Source of the DNA: Porphyrobacter sp. CACIAM 03H1
GTDB taxonomy: Bacteria > Pseudomonadota > Alphaproteobacteria > Sphingomonadales > Sphingomonadaceae
Length of the DNA stretch: 64,000 bases
NCBI RefSeq assembly: GCF_002215495.1
Contig: NZ_CP021378.1
Coordinates: forward strand, 3,364,659-3,428,658
Reading direction: 5' to 3'
Shown here piece by piece: positions 48,998-57,407 of this stretch. The notes beneath the pieces were generated by a model. That model searched no databases and was not told the origin of the DNA. It worked only from the letters and a program-made list of their open reading frames with translations. The position numbers were made by a program, and so were the translations under genes. Position 1 is the stretch's first letter, and each line of letters begins with the position of its first letter.

Positions 48998-50140
48998 TTA
49001 AGTTTGCCTTGCCGAAACGCCCGCCGCCCGCCGCAAAAGCTCACCGACCGCGCGCGGGGCAAAGGCGAGGCCGAGCGCATAGGCGGGCAAGGCGAGTTCA
49101 ATCCAGTAGTAATTCGCAGGCCGCGCGAACAGGGCCATCATCGTGGCTACCCCTGCGAACCACAGGGTGGCGAACAGGCCGAGGCGCCCGCCCAGCCCCG
49201 CCCAGCCCGCGAGCGGCAGGATCGCCAGCGGCGCGGCGAGCTTCGGCGGGAGGAACCTGAGCCCGGTCAGCTCGCCCAGCGCGGCGAGCGGCAGGCCGAA
49301 CCCGGCGCGCGCGTTCCAGCCCTGCGAGGCAAGGTCGCCCGGCAGGCGCGCGGCGTCCACCCCCAGAAAATGGAGCCACATGCCGAGCCCGAAGACGCCG
49401 AGCAGCGCCAGCAGCGCGAGCGCCTCGCGCCGGCGGCCCGCGGCGCAGGCGAAGGCCAGCCACAGCAGCACGAAGGGCACCGCCAGCTCGCGCACCGCGA
49501 GCGCCGCGGCGGCGGCGCCGAGCGCGGGCCACCAGCGGTCCGGGCGCCAGGCGAGCAGCGCGAAGGTCAGCAGCAGCCCGGCGACAAAATCGTGATCATA
49601 CCCCGCCACCGGCGATGCCGCCGCCGCGCCGCCGAGCGCGAGAAGGATGCTCGCAGCGAGCCGCTCGGGAAGCGTGCCGAGGGGGACGGCGCGCCGCCAC
49701 AGCGCCGCGATCGCCGCCGCCGTCAGTGCGAGCGCCAGCCAGCGTACACCGTCCGCGCCGATCGCGGCCTGCACGATCGCCAGCGGCGGCAGGCGCACCG
49801 CGACGAAGGGGCGGGTGGGATAGCCGCTCGCCCGATGCTCGGCGGTCGCGGCGGCGTAGTAGCCCTCGCCCGCCGCCACCCGCGCGGCGATGCGGGCATA
49901 GAGTGCCATGTCGCCCCCGGCGCGGCGGGGTTCGGGCGCAGTCGCGGTGAGGGCTGCGGTCTTAGGGGCGGCGACTGTCGGCGCAGGCGCAATACGCCCG
50001 GCTGGAAGGCTCGCGACGGCGCTCCACGCCATCGCCGCTGCCAGCAACGCCAGCACCAGCACAGCCGCCCCGCGGGGCAGATGAAGGAAAGGCCGGCCAA
50101 CCGCATCCCACCGGCCCGACCAGCCGGAGCGCGCGATCAT
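48998..50140 (-). CDS. Polytopic membrane protein, GT-C glycosyltransferase-like
   Basis: 380 residues with about nine or ten helices (first at ~22-42). Start ATG at 50140 overlaps the ubiB stop. A periplasmic loop after helix 1 contains YARIAARVAAGEGYYAAATA, similar to the first loop of GT87/GT39-type polyprenyl-phosphate sugar transferases, though no Asp-Asp/Glu pair is clear. Several Trp/Arg loops and a late PANYYWIELALPAYALGL helix support an integral membrane enzyme. Family call is weak. Coupling with ubiB is likely positional. Confidence 0.6.
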   Translation of the reverse strand: MIARSGWSGRWDAVGRPFLHLPRGAAVLVLALLAAAMAWSAVASLPAGRIAPAPTVAAPKTAALTATAPEPRRAGGDMALYARIAARVAAGEGYYAAATAEHRASGYPTRPFVAVRLPPLAIVQAAIGADGVRWLALALTAAAIAALWRRAVPLGTLPERLAASILLALGGAAAASPVAGYDHDFVAGLLLTFALLAWRPDRWWPALGAAAAALAVRELAVPFVLLWLAFACAAGRRREALALLALLGVFGLGMWLHFLGVDAARLPGDLASQGWNARAGFGLPLAALGELTGLRFLPPKLAAPLAILPLAGWAGLGGRLGLFATLWFAGVATMMALFARPANYYWIELALPAYALGLAFAPRAVGELLRRAAGVSARQT

Positions 50141-51693
50141 CCGATCCAGCCGAGCGCCATCGCTCCCCACACCGCGCCCGCCCCGGCGAGCGCGGTCAGG
50201 GCATAGCCGAGCCAGCCCCGCCCCTCGCGCCTGTCGGTGATCAGCACGATCTCGGGCAGCGGCGGCGGTTCGGGCGCGCCGCCCTTGGGCGGGAACATCT
50301 CCTCGACGCGCCGGATCAGGCCCGGAAGGCGCAGCAAGGTCTCGGTGTCCTGCTTGAGCCGGTCGGCGAGCGCCGCCTCCGGCCCCAGCTCGTCGCGGAT
50401 CCACTCGCGCACATAGGGCGCGGCGGTGTCCCACATGTTGATGTCGGGATTGAGCTGGGTGGCGATGCCTTCGACCATCACCATCGTCTTCTGCAACAGC
50501 AGCAGGTGCGGCTGGGTCTGCATGTCGAAATCGCGGGTGATCGCGAACAGCCCGTCGAGCATCTGGCCGACGCTCAGTTCCTTGACCGGCTTGCCGCGCA
50601 TCGGCTCGCCCACGGCGCGCAGCGCGGTCGCGAATTCGCCGACCGAGTGGTAGGAAGGCACGTATTGCGCCTCGAAATGGATCTCGGCGACGCGCTGGTA
50701 ATTGCCCGTGGTCAGCCCGTAGAGGATCTCCGCGAGCCACTGGCGCGCGCGGCGGTCGATGCGGCCCATGATCCCGAAGTCGATCGCGACGATGGTGCCA
50801 TCGTCCTCGATGAACAGGTTGCCCTGGTGCATGTCGGCGTGGAAGAAGCCCGCGCTGATCGCCTGCGTCAGGAAGCTGATCACCAGCCGTTCCGAGATCG
50901 CCGCCAGATCGTGGCCGCGCGCGCGCAGCTCGTCGACGCGGCTGATCTTGATCCCGTCGATCCACTCGACCGTCATCACCCGCCCGTTGGTGCGGTCCCA
51001 GTCGATCGCCGGGATGCGGTAGCCGGGGACGCCCGCCATCTGCTCGGCGAGTTCGCTGGCAGAGGCGGCCTCGCGCCTGAGGTCGAGTTCCGAATTGGTC
51101 CAGCGCTTGAAGTTGGCGATGGTGAGCCGCGGGCGCAGGCGGGCGGCCTCCCCGCCCATCGCCTCGACATGGGCGGCGGCCCATTCATAGGTCTGGATGT
51201 CGCGGGCGAATTTCTCGCGGATGCCGGGGCGCAGCACCTTGACCGCGACCTTGCGCCCGTCGGTGGTGACGCCCCTATGGACCTGAGCGATGGAGGCCGC
51301 GCCAACCGGCTCGGGATCGATTTCGCTGAACAGCTTCTCGAGCGGCTGGCCGAAGCTCGATTCGATCGCCGCCCTGATCTGCGCGAAGGGCACCGGCGGG
51401 AGCGAATCCTGCAAGCTCAGGAGATTGTTCGCCGCCTCCTCGCCGACGAGGTCGGGGCGGGTAGCCAGCGATTGCCCGAGCTTGATCGCCGCCGGGCCGA
51501 TGGCGCGGAAGGCGCCCGCGTAATCGGGCTTGCCGCGCTTGCCGGTCAGCGTCGCGAGGCGGGCGAGGCGCACGAACTGGCGCACCGCGACAGGCGCGTT
51601 GGGATCATTCTCGATCCCCACCAGCGCGCGGCGGCGCGCGAGCGTCACGCCCCAGCGGGCGAGGCGGGAAAGGTGGACGAGGGAGGAGGTCAC
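50137..51693 (-). CDS. ubiB: UbiB-type atypical kinase for ubiquinone synthesis
   Basis: 518 residues from a GTG at 51693. KxGQ motif in AAIKLGQSLATRPD, Ala-rich loop VGAASIAQVH in place of a glycine loop, Lys in VAVKVLRPG, FHADMHQGNLFI and VAIDFGIMG for catalysis and metal. Two hydrophobic helices close the protein (YALTALAGAGAVWGAMAL). UbiB proteins are ATPases needed for coenzyme Q assembly at the inner membrane. It is 4 bp behind ubiE, a standard pair. Confidence 0.95.
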   Translation of the reverse strand: MTSSLVHLSRLARWGVTLARRRALVGIENDPNAPVAVRQFVRLARLATLTGKRGKPDYAGAFRAIGPAAIKLGQSLATRPDLVGEEAANNLLSLQDSLPPVPFAQIRAAIESSFGQPLEKLFSEIDPEPVGAASIAQVHRGVTTDGRKVAVKVLRPGIREKFARDIQTYEWAAAHVEAMGGEAARLRPRLTIANFKRWTNSELDLRREAASASELAEQMAGVPGYRIPAIDWDRTNGRVMTVEWIDGIKISRVDELRARGHDLAAISERLVISFLTQAISAGFFHADMHQGNLFIEDDGTIVAIDFGIMGRIDRRARQWLAEILYGLTTGNYQRVAEIHFEAQYVPSYHSVGEFATALRAVGEPMRGKPVKELSVGQMLDGLFAITRDFDMQTQPHLLLLQKTMVMVEGIATQLNPDINMWDTAAPYVREWIRDELGPEAALADRLKQDTETLLRLPGLIRRVEEMFPPKGGAPEPPPLPEIVLITDRREGRGWLGYALTALAGAGAVWGAMALGWIG

Positions 51694-51697
51694 CGGA

Positions 51698-52453
51698 TCA
51701 GATCTTCCACCCCGAATGGATCGCCACCAGCCCGCCCATGATCGGCTCCACCTTGGTGTTGGCGAAGCCCGCCTTGCGGATCATCGCCTCGAAGGCCGGC
51801 ATCGGCGGGAACTTGCGGATCGATTCGGCGAGGTAGCGGTAGGAATCCGCGTCGCCGGCGATCGCCTGCCCCATGCGCGGCAACAGGTGTTCGGAATAGA
51901 GGTCGTAGGCCTCCTTCAGCCCCGACCATTCGACGGTCGAGAATTCGAGGCAGAAAAACCGCCCTCCCGGGCGCAGCACGCGCAGGGCCTCGGCCAGCGC
52001 CTTGTCGATGTGGGTGACGTTCCGGATGCCGAAGGCGATGGTGTAGGCATCGAAGCTGTTCGATGCGAAGGAGACTTCCTCGGCGTTCTGGCAGGTGAAG
52101 ACGAGGCTGCCGTCCTCTTCCGAAAAGCCCCGCTCCATCGCTCGCTCGGCGCCGACGTCGAGCATGTCCTGGTTGATGTCGGCGACCGTGATGTGCGCGC
52201 CGCGGGCCGCCATGCGGAAGGCGATGTCGCCTGTGCCGCCTGCCATGTCGAGGATCTGCTCGCCCGGCTGCGGCTTTACGCGCCTGACGAAGCGGTCCTT
52301 CCACAGCCGGTGCATCCCGCCCGACATCGCGTCGTTCATGATGTCGTACTTGCGCGCGACGCTGGAGAAGACCTCGCCGACCTTGCGGGTCTTTTCCTGG
52401 GGGGTGACCTGCTGGTAGCCGAAGGAGACGGTTTCGTCGGTGTTGTCGCTCAT
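51698..52453 (-). CDS. ubiE: Ubiquinone/menaquinone C-methyltransferase
   Basis: 251 residues from the ATG at 52453 (AGGGAA upstream). SAM-binding motif I is LDMAGGTGDIAFRMA, followed by FGIRNVTHIDKALAEALRVL and GGRFFCLEFS, the UbiE/COQ5 signatures. It methylates the quinone ring in Q synthesis. Divergent from mutM across only 57 bp. Confidence 0.95.
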   Translation of the reverse strand: MSDNTDETVSFGYQQVTPQEKTRKVGEVFSSVARKYDIMNDAMSGGMHRLWKDRFVRRVKPQPGEQILDMAGGTGDIAFRMAARGAHITVADINQDMLDVGAERAMERGFSEEDGSLVFTCQNAEEVSFASNSFDAYTIAFGIRNVTHIDKALAEALRVLRPGGRFFCLEFSTVEWSGLKEAYDLYSEHLLPRMGQAIAGDADSYRYLAESIRKFPPMPAFEAMIRKAGFANTKVEPIMGGLVAIHSGWKI

Positions 52454-52510
52454 GCCCGGTTCCCTAGAAGGAATTGCCGCCAAGGCAAAGGGTGATAGAG
52501 GGAAGCGCAA

Positions 52511-53326
52511 ATGCCCGAACTTCCCGAAGTCGAAACTACCGTCCGCGGCCTCGCGCGGTTCCTTGAAGGCGAGCGGATCACGCGCGTCCAGCTCAACCGC
52601 GCCGACCTCAGGCGCCCCTTCCCCGCCGATCTCGTGCAGGTGATGACGGGGGCCACGGTGACCTCGCTCTCGCGGCGGGCGAAATACGGCCTCATGCATC
52701 TCGACCGCGGGGCGACGATGATCTTCCACCTCGGCATGAGCGGGCGCTGGCGGATCGACCCCGAGACCGCCGACACCCACGATCACCTGCTGCTGGAAAC
52801 CGCCTCGCACCGCTTCGCCCTGTGCGATCCGCGCCGCTTCGGCTCGGTCGATCTGGTGGGCACCGAGACGCTCGCGGCCTGGCCGCAATTCGCCGCGCTC
52901 GGGCCGGAGCCGCTCGGCCCGGGGCTGACGGCAGCCCACCTCAAGGCGGCGCTCAGGGGCAAGACCCAGTCGATCAAGCTGTGCCTGCTCGACCAGCGGA
53001 TCGTGGCGGGGCTCGGCAACATATATGTGTGCGAGGCGCTGTGGCGCGCCGGCATCCGGCCAACCAAGCCCGCGGGCAAGGTGACGGGGCCGCAGCTGGC
53101 GCGCCTTGTGCCGGCGATTGTCGCCGTGCTCGAGGCCTCGATCCGCGACGGCGGCTCGACCTTGCGCGACTATGCCCGGCCTGACGGCGAGCTGGGCTAC
53201 TTCGCCAGCAGCTTCGATGTCTACGGCCGCGAGGGCGAGGCCTGCCGCAGGGACCACGGCGGCGTGATCCAGCGCATCGCGCAAGGGGGCCGCAGCACGT
53301 GGTATTGCCCCGTCTGCCAGAAGTAG
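52511..53326 (+). CDS. mutM: Formamidopyrimidine-DNA glycosylase (Fpg)
   Basis: 271 residues. PELPEVETTVRGL has the catalytic amino-terminal Pro and Glu after Met removal. RRAKYGLM carries the beta-clamp Lys, and NIYVCEALW the H2TH. The zinc-finger end reads EACRRDHGG ... WYCPVCQK: the second pair CxxC is intact, but the first has only one Cys, with Asp/His next to it as possible ligands. It removes 8-oxoguanine from DNA. Start is fixed by the Pro2 requirement. Confidence 0.95.
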   Translation: MPELPEVETTVRGLARFLEGERITRVQLNRADLRRPFPADLVQVMTGATVTSLSRRAKYGLMHLDRGATMIFHLGMSGRWRIDPETADTHDHLLLETASHRFALCDPRRFGSVDLVGTETLAAWPQFAALGPEPLGPGLTAAHLKAALRGKTQSIKLCLLDQRIVAGLGNIYVCEALWRAGIRPTKPAGKVTGPQLARLVPAIVAVLEASIRDGGSTLRDYARPDGELGYFASSFDVYGREGEACRRDHGGVIQRIAQGGRSTWYCPVCQK

Positions 53327-53336
53327 GCGAGAATCG

Positions 53337-53365
53337 TTGACCTCAGGGGCACTTCTGACTATGTG
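53337..53365 (+). promoter_or_regulatory. Sigma70-type promoter of rpsT
   Basis: TTGACC, 17 bp, TATGTG, 112 bp before the rpsT start. The long leader includes a stem-loop of CAGCCGC/GGCGGCCTG type at 53431-53454, which could be used in ribosomal-protein feedback. The -10 part (TGACTATGTG) resembles the recurrent stress box but here has a proper -35. Confidence 0.6.
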
Positions 53366-53477
53366 CGCCGCTTTCCGGCGGTCGGACCATGAGTCTGCTC
53401 GCCCCCTTCGAGCACACCCACGGATTTCCTTTCAGCCGCTTGTGGCGGCCTGAACCAAACGCGAGACAGACACGAAT

Positions 53478-53738
53478 ATGGCCAATACGCCGCAAGCCAA
53501 GAAGCGCATCCGCCGCAACGCCAACCGCGCCGCCATCAACGGCGCGCGCGTGAGCCGCATCCGCAGCTTCATCAAGAAGGTCGAAGCCGCCTGCGAAGCC
53601 GGCGACAAGGAAGCGGCCGCTGCTGCGCTCAAGGCGGCCCAGCCGGAAATGGCCCGCGGCGTCGCCCGCGGTGTACTCCACAAGAACACCGTGGCGCGCA
53701 AGATGTCGCGCCTGACCCGCCGGGTCGCCACGCTCTGA
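53478..53738 (+). CDS. rpsT: 30S ribosomal protein S20
   Basis: 86 residues, Lys/Arg/Ala-rich helices: [20 protein letters not shown] at the start and [19 protein letters not shown] at the end. It binds 16S rRNA early in assembly of the small subunit. It is placed between mutM and dnaA as in most sphingomonads; a strong terminator follows. Confidence 0.97.
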   Translation: MANTPQAKKRIRRNANRAAINGARVSRIRSFIKKVEAACEAGDKEAAAAALKAAQPEMARGVARGVLHKNTVARKMSRLTRRVATL

Positions 53739-54156
53739 TTCGATTCGCCGCGATTCCGTTAGCCCCGCTCTAGGGGTGAACACGGGTCCGACAGGCCTCA
53801 AATCGGCAAAGGGCTGCGCTCATCGAGCGCAGCCCTTTTCTATTGCGACAAATGCGACAACCCTTTCCCGCACAAATGTCAGGATTCACCGCGATTCGCG
53901 TGTCGGAATTTCGGATTTTCCAAGAAAAACAGGCGGTTCAACGCAAGTCTGCGGGGTAGAGGCGAGTCAACAGGATTATTTCACTTTTTTTAAAAACTCG
54001 CGCTTGCGCTCCGGCACGATGCGTTCTTTACATGAACTCCACCCGGCGCGGGACAGTCCGGGTGCTTTAACAAACTGGCCGACAGGGGGGTTCTTCGGAA
54101 TTGCGATTCCGGGGGAGGGAAAGGCATTGCCTGTCGCAATGGGGTTAAATTGAGTC
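53737..54156. promoter_or_regulatory. Cluster of GANTC methylation sites before dnaA
   Basis: Eight GANTC sites (53737, 53742, 53752, 53883, 53893, 53964, 54105, 54152) lie in 420 bp, whereas one to two are expected at this base composition. In alphaproteobacteria CcrM methylates GANTC, and the state of sites in dnaA promoters can change transcription. The 368 bp 53840-54207 hold no gene; they also have an A+T-rich tract at 53970-53998. A dnaA promoter is likely here but not pinpointed. Confidence 0.5.
53808..53839 (+). terminator. Intrinsic terminator after rpsT
   Basis: A 14-bp perfect stem AAAGGGCTGCGCTC / GAGCGCAGCCCTTT around a 3-nt loop, ending in T4. It closes the rpsT transcript 70 bp after its stop. 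Confidence 0.92.
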
Positions 54157-54207
54157 TGTCGGATCCGGGGCGGTCCTGCAGGCGATGCGTGAATTGGGGA
54201 TGAGCTT

Positions 54208-55665
54208 GTGCACAGGACTGACAAGGCGCGCGCCGCTGGCCGCCAGGCCGACGAACATCTGATGGAAGACGCCGAAGCTGTTAATCTCGCTGCCGACTGG
54301 GCCGATATCAGTCAGGGGCTGCGCAAGGATCTCGGGCACCAGCTGCACAGCCAGTGGATCAAGCCGATCCAGCTGGGCGCGCTCAACCGCGACTGCGGGA
54401 CGCTCGATCTATACCTGCCGACCGAATTCTCGGCCAACTGGGTGCGCGACCGCTTCCACGACCGGCTCCAGCTCGCCTGGAGCATCGCGCGCAGCGAAGT
54501 GCGCAAGGTCAACATCATGGTCAACCCGGGCCGCCGCCAGCTGCCCGACCTGCGCCTCGACGACGGCCGCCGCCCCGCCAATGACGGCGCGAGCGCGATC
54601 GCGATGGCCGCCGGCAGCCTCGGCGATGCGACCTTCACCTCCTCGGTCGGACTCGATCCCTCGCTGACCTTCGCCGCCTTCGTTACCGGCGAGGCCAACA
54701 TCCTCGCCTGCAATGCGGCGCAGCGCATGGCCGCATTGGAGCAACCGCAGTTCTCGCCGCTCTACCTCAAGGCGGCGACCGGGCAGGGCAAGACCCACCT
54801 GCTCCACGCGATCGGCCACGGCTACCTGCAGGTCCACCCGCGCGCGCGCATCTTCTACTGCTCGGCCGAGCGTTTCATGGTCGAATTCGTACAGGCGCTG
54901 AAGTCGAGCCAGACGCTCGAATTCAAGGCACGGCTGCGCAGCTTCGACCTGCTGCTGGTGGACGACATCCAGTTCATCATCGGCAAGGCGAGCGCGCAGG
55001 AAGAGCTGCTCTACACGATCGACGCGCTGCTCGCCGAAGGCAAGCGGCTGGTCTTCGCCGCCGACCGCGCGCCCCAGGCGCTGGACGGGGTCGAGCCGCG
55101 CCTGCTCTCGCGCCTGTCGATGGGCCTCGTCGCCGACATCCAGCCCGCCGACATCGAGCTGCGCAAGAAGATCCTCGTTTCCAAGCTCGCCCGCTTCGCG
55201 CCTCTGGGCGTGCCGGAAGACGTGGTCGATTTCCTAGCCCGCACCATCACCCGCAACGTGCGCGAGCTGGTCGGCGGACTCAACAAGCTGATCGCCTATG
55301 CCCAGCTGACCGGGCAGGACGTGTCGCTCCAGCTGGCGGAAGAACAGCTGACCGACATCCTCTCGGCCAATCGCCGCCGGATCACGATCGACGAGATCCA
55401 GCGCACGGTCTGCCAGTTCTACCGCATCGACCGTGCGGAAATGAGCAGCAAGCGCCGCGCCCGCGCGGTGGTGCGCCCGCGGCAGGTGGCGATGTATCTC
55501 TCGAAGGTGCTGACCCCGAGGAGCTATCCCGAGATCGGACGCAAGTTCGGCGGGCGCGATCACTCGACCGTGATCCACGCGGTGCGGCTGATCGAGGACC
55601 TGCGCCAGCGCGACGCCGACATGGACGGCGACGTGCGCAGCCTGCTGCGCCAGCTCGAAAGCTGA
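54208..55665 (+). CDS. dnaA: Chromosomal replication initiator DnaA
   Basis: 485 residues from a GTG at 54208 (GGGGATGAG upstream); ATG at 54262 is a weaker choice. Domain I ~30-110 (WADISQGLRKDLGHQLHSQW), a short domain II, AAA+ domain III ~145-370 with Walker A in AATGQGKTHLL (first Gly of the usual GxxGxGKT is Ala), Walker B LLLVDDIQF, and domain IV ~375-485 with the signature GRKFGGRDHSTVIHAV. It opens the replication origin. No clear cluster of TTWTNCACA boxes lies beside it, so the origin need not be here. Confidence 0.96.
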   Translation: MHRTDKARAAGRQADEHLMEDAEAVNLAADWADISQGLRKDLGHQLHSQWIKPIQLGALNRDCGTLDLYLPTEFSANWVRDRFHDRLQLAWSIARSEVRKVNIMVNPGRRQLPDLRLDDGRRPANDGASAIAMAAGSLGDATFTSSVGLDPSLTFAAFVTGEANILACNAAQRMAALEQPQFSPLYLKAATGQGKTHLLHAIGHGYLQVHPRARIFYCSAERFMVEFVQALKSSQTLEFKARLRSFDLLLVDDIQFIIGKASAQEELLYTIDALLAEGKRLVFAADRAPQALDGVEPRLLSRLSMGLVADIQPADIELRKKILVSKLARFAPLGVPEDVVDFLARTITRNVRELVGGLNKLIAYAQLTGQDVSLQLAEEQLTDILSANRRRITIDEIQRTVCQFYRIDRAEMSSKRRARAVVRPRQVAMYLSKVLTPRSYPEIGRKFGGRDHSTVIHAVRLIEDLRQRDADMDGDVRSLLRQLES

Positions 55666-55702
55666 ATTCGCACATAATCTCCGCAAGCTTTGCACCGTCT
55701 TG

Positions 55703-55760
55703 TAGACAGGCCCATCCACAGGCCTGTCGACAGGCGGTGCACAGGCTGTAAACAGCCTGT
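55703..55760. repeat. Phased ACAGGC repeats and a 20-bp palindrome between dnaA and the DUF983 gene
   Basis: Four copies of (G/C)ACAGGC recur every 11-12 bp, then ACAGGCTGT-AA-ACAGCCTGT, a perfect 9-2-9 inverted repeat at 55741-55760, ends 3 bp before the DUF983 ATG. Inner palindromes ACAGGCCTGT and CCTGTCGACAGG overlap the copies. As DNA they look like a helically phased protein-binding array; as RNA they would bury the ribosome site. Confidence 0.6.
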
Positions 55761-55762
55761 CC

Positions 55763-56182
55763 ATGCCGCATCAGCGCCTTTCCCCCGAACTTGTCAGCCT
55801 GCCCGAAGGCTGGATTCCCGCCCTCCTGCGCGGCGCGAAGGGCACCTGCCCGCGCTGCGGCGAAGCGGCGCTGTTCAGGAAGTGGCTGAAGCCGGTCGAA
55901 CGCTGCGGCCATTGCCGGCAGGACTGGTCGGTCCAGCAGGCCGACGACTTCCCGGCCTATATCGGCATCTTCGTGGTCGGCCACCTGCTCGCGCCGGTGG
56001 TGATCGCGATGATCGCGGGCGGGGTGTCGGCGTGGCTGACCCTCGCCATCCTCCTGCCTGTTTCCGTCGCAATGCTGCTGGCCATGCTCCAGCCGACCAA
56101 GGGCGCGGTGATCGCCTTCCTGTGGTGGCACGGCATCGGCGCTTTCACGCAGGAGCGTCGCAAGGTGGATGACCGGTCATGA
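55763..56182 (+). CDS. DUF983 membrane protein with zinc-ribbon head
   Basis: 139 residues. An amino-terminal zinc ribbon CPRC ... CGHC (residues ~29-51) precedes two membrane helices (~66-88, 91-111). DUF983 proteins are small alphaproteobacterial membrane proteins often near cytochrome oxidase or dnaA; function unknown. The start lies directly behind the ACAGGC repeat array, and its stop overlaps the next gene (ATGA). Confidence 0.88.
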   Translation: MPHQRLSPELVSLPEGWIPALLRGAKGTCPRCGEAALFRKWLKPVERCGHCRQDWSVQQADDFPAYIGIFVVGHLLAPVVIAMIAGGVSAWLTLAILLPVSVAMLLAMLQPTKGAVIAFLWWHGIGAFTQERRKVDDRS

Positions 56183-56958
56183 CCCTGTCATCGGCACGTC
56201 TTGACCGCTTTGCGCGCCACATCGTCCTGCCCGAGGTGGGCGGCGCGGGGCAGGTGCGGCTGGCGGAGGCCAAGGTCGCGGTGATCGGCCTCGGCGGGAT
56301 CGGCTCTCCCGCCCTCCAGTATCTCGCGGCGAGCGGGATCGGGCGGCTGGCGCTGGTCGACGACGACGTGGTCGATGTCTCGAACCTCCAGCGCCAGACG
56401 ATCTTCACCACCCGCGACGTCGGCTACGGCAAGGCGGTCTCGGCGCGGCGCTGGCTCGCCAATTTCGACGACGCGCTTGCCGTCGACGTGTCCGACGCGC
56501 GGATCACGCCGGAGAACGCCGCGGCGCTGATCGCGGGCGCCGACCTCGTGCTCGACGGCACGGACAATTTCGCCACTCGCCTCGCGGTTTCCGACGCCTG
56601 CGTGGCGGCCGGCATCCCGCTGCTCTCGGCCGCCGTGGGGCGGTTCCAGGGGCAGGTCGGGGCCTTCGCCGGAAACCTTCCGGGCGAGCCCTGCTACCGC
56701 TGCTTCGTCGGCGATGCCTTCGACGCCGAGGACTGCGACACCTGCGCCGACGACGGGATGCTCGGCGCGATGGCCGGCTGGGCGGGCACCTTCGCGGCGA
56801 TGCAGGCGATCAAGGTGCTGCTGGCGGGGGTGAGCACCCTCGGCGCGCCGCAATGGGGCAGGCTCCATATCCTCGACGGCCTCGCCCCCGCGATGCGCAC
56901 GATCCGCATCGGCAAGGACCCCGCCTGCCGCGCTTGCGGCGCCGCCTCCTCGGCCTGA
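56179..56958 (+). CDS. HesA/MoeB/ThiF-family adenylyltransferase
   Basis: 259 residues, E1-like. VIGLGGIGSPALQYLAASGI binds ATP, LVDDDVVDVSNLQRQ carries the conserved Asp and Arg, and DGTDNFATR and two Cys pairs (CYRC ... CRAC) hold zinc. CADDGMLGA replaces the usual CAEAGVLG. It adenylates the carboxy end of a sulfur carrier such as MoaD or ThiS; no carrier gene is near, so molybdopterin or thiamine cannot be decided. No rhodanese domain. Confidence 0.9.
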   Translation: MTLSSARLDRFARHIVLPEVGGAGQVRLAEAKVAVIGLGGIGSPALQYLAASGIGRLALVDDDVVDVSNLQRQTIFTTRDVGYGKAVSARRWLANFDDALAVDVSDARITPENAAALIAGADLVLDGTDNFATRLAVSDACVAAGIPLLSAAVGRFQGQVGAFAGNLPGEPCYRCFVGDAFDAEDCDTCADDGMLGAMAGWAGTFAAMQAIKVLLAGVSTLGAPQWGRLHILDGLAPAMRTIRIGKDPACRACGAASSA

Positions 56959-57056
56959 CGCGCGCGCGCCACGGCGCGGCACGGAAACGCCCCTGCGCGC
57001 GGAACATCGTCGCACCGCTCCCGGTCGCCCTCCCTGTCAAGCAAGGAGGCCTCCCC

Positions 57057-57407
57057 ATGAACTTCGATTTCGATGCGGTCATGTTCCTCGCGCTGTTCAC
57101 GCTCGGCGCGGGACTGGTGATCGGACTGGTCTCGTGGATGCGCGCCCGCAAGGCGCAGGATCACCACGAGGATGCCGCCGTCGCCGAGCGCCAGCGCCAC
57201 GAGGATCCGCGCGCGGATCTGGGCGGCACCCCGGGGGACATCGACCCGACCGTCTCGCACCACGGCGATTCCCGCCCCGCCCCGCGCCCCGCCGCGCCGT
57301 CGGAGTCCGCGCGCGACGGGAACATCACCGGCTCGACCGACTCGGGCCGCACCTGGAGCGAGGAACGCGGGGCCAACCCGCCGACGCCTAACCCCCCGCG
57401 GAACTGA
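57057..57407 (+). CDS. Small membrane protein with disordered tail
   Basis: 116 residues; AAGGAGG lies before the ATG at 57057, inside the palindrome GGAGGCCTCC. One membrane helix at ~6-27 (AVMFLALFTLGAGLVIGLVSW), then a hydrophilic His/Asp/Pro/Arg-rich tail without order. No family recognised. The 3' end overlaps the convergent sirtuin gene by 20 bases. The 98 bp before it (56959-57056) hold nothing else. Confidence 0.65.
   Translation: MNFDFDAVMFLALFTLGAGLVIGLVSWMRARKAQDHHEDAAVAERQRHEDPRADLGGTPGDIDPTVSHHGDSRPAPRPAAPSESARDGNITGSTDSGRTWSEERGANPPTPNPPRN

Noticed and set aside
47261..50206. 981-codon plus-strand open frame across coaBC and the membrane protein gene
   Set aside because: It runs through two well-supported minus-strand genes, and its product is composition-driven (Arg/Gly/His).
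53840..54207. Chromosomal replication origin next to dnaA
   Set aside because: There is an A+T-rich tract, but no cluster of TTWTNCACA boxes; only a one-mismatch TTGTGCACA over the dnaA start. Position of oriC beside dnaA is not general in this group.
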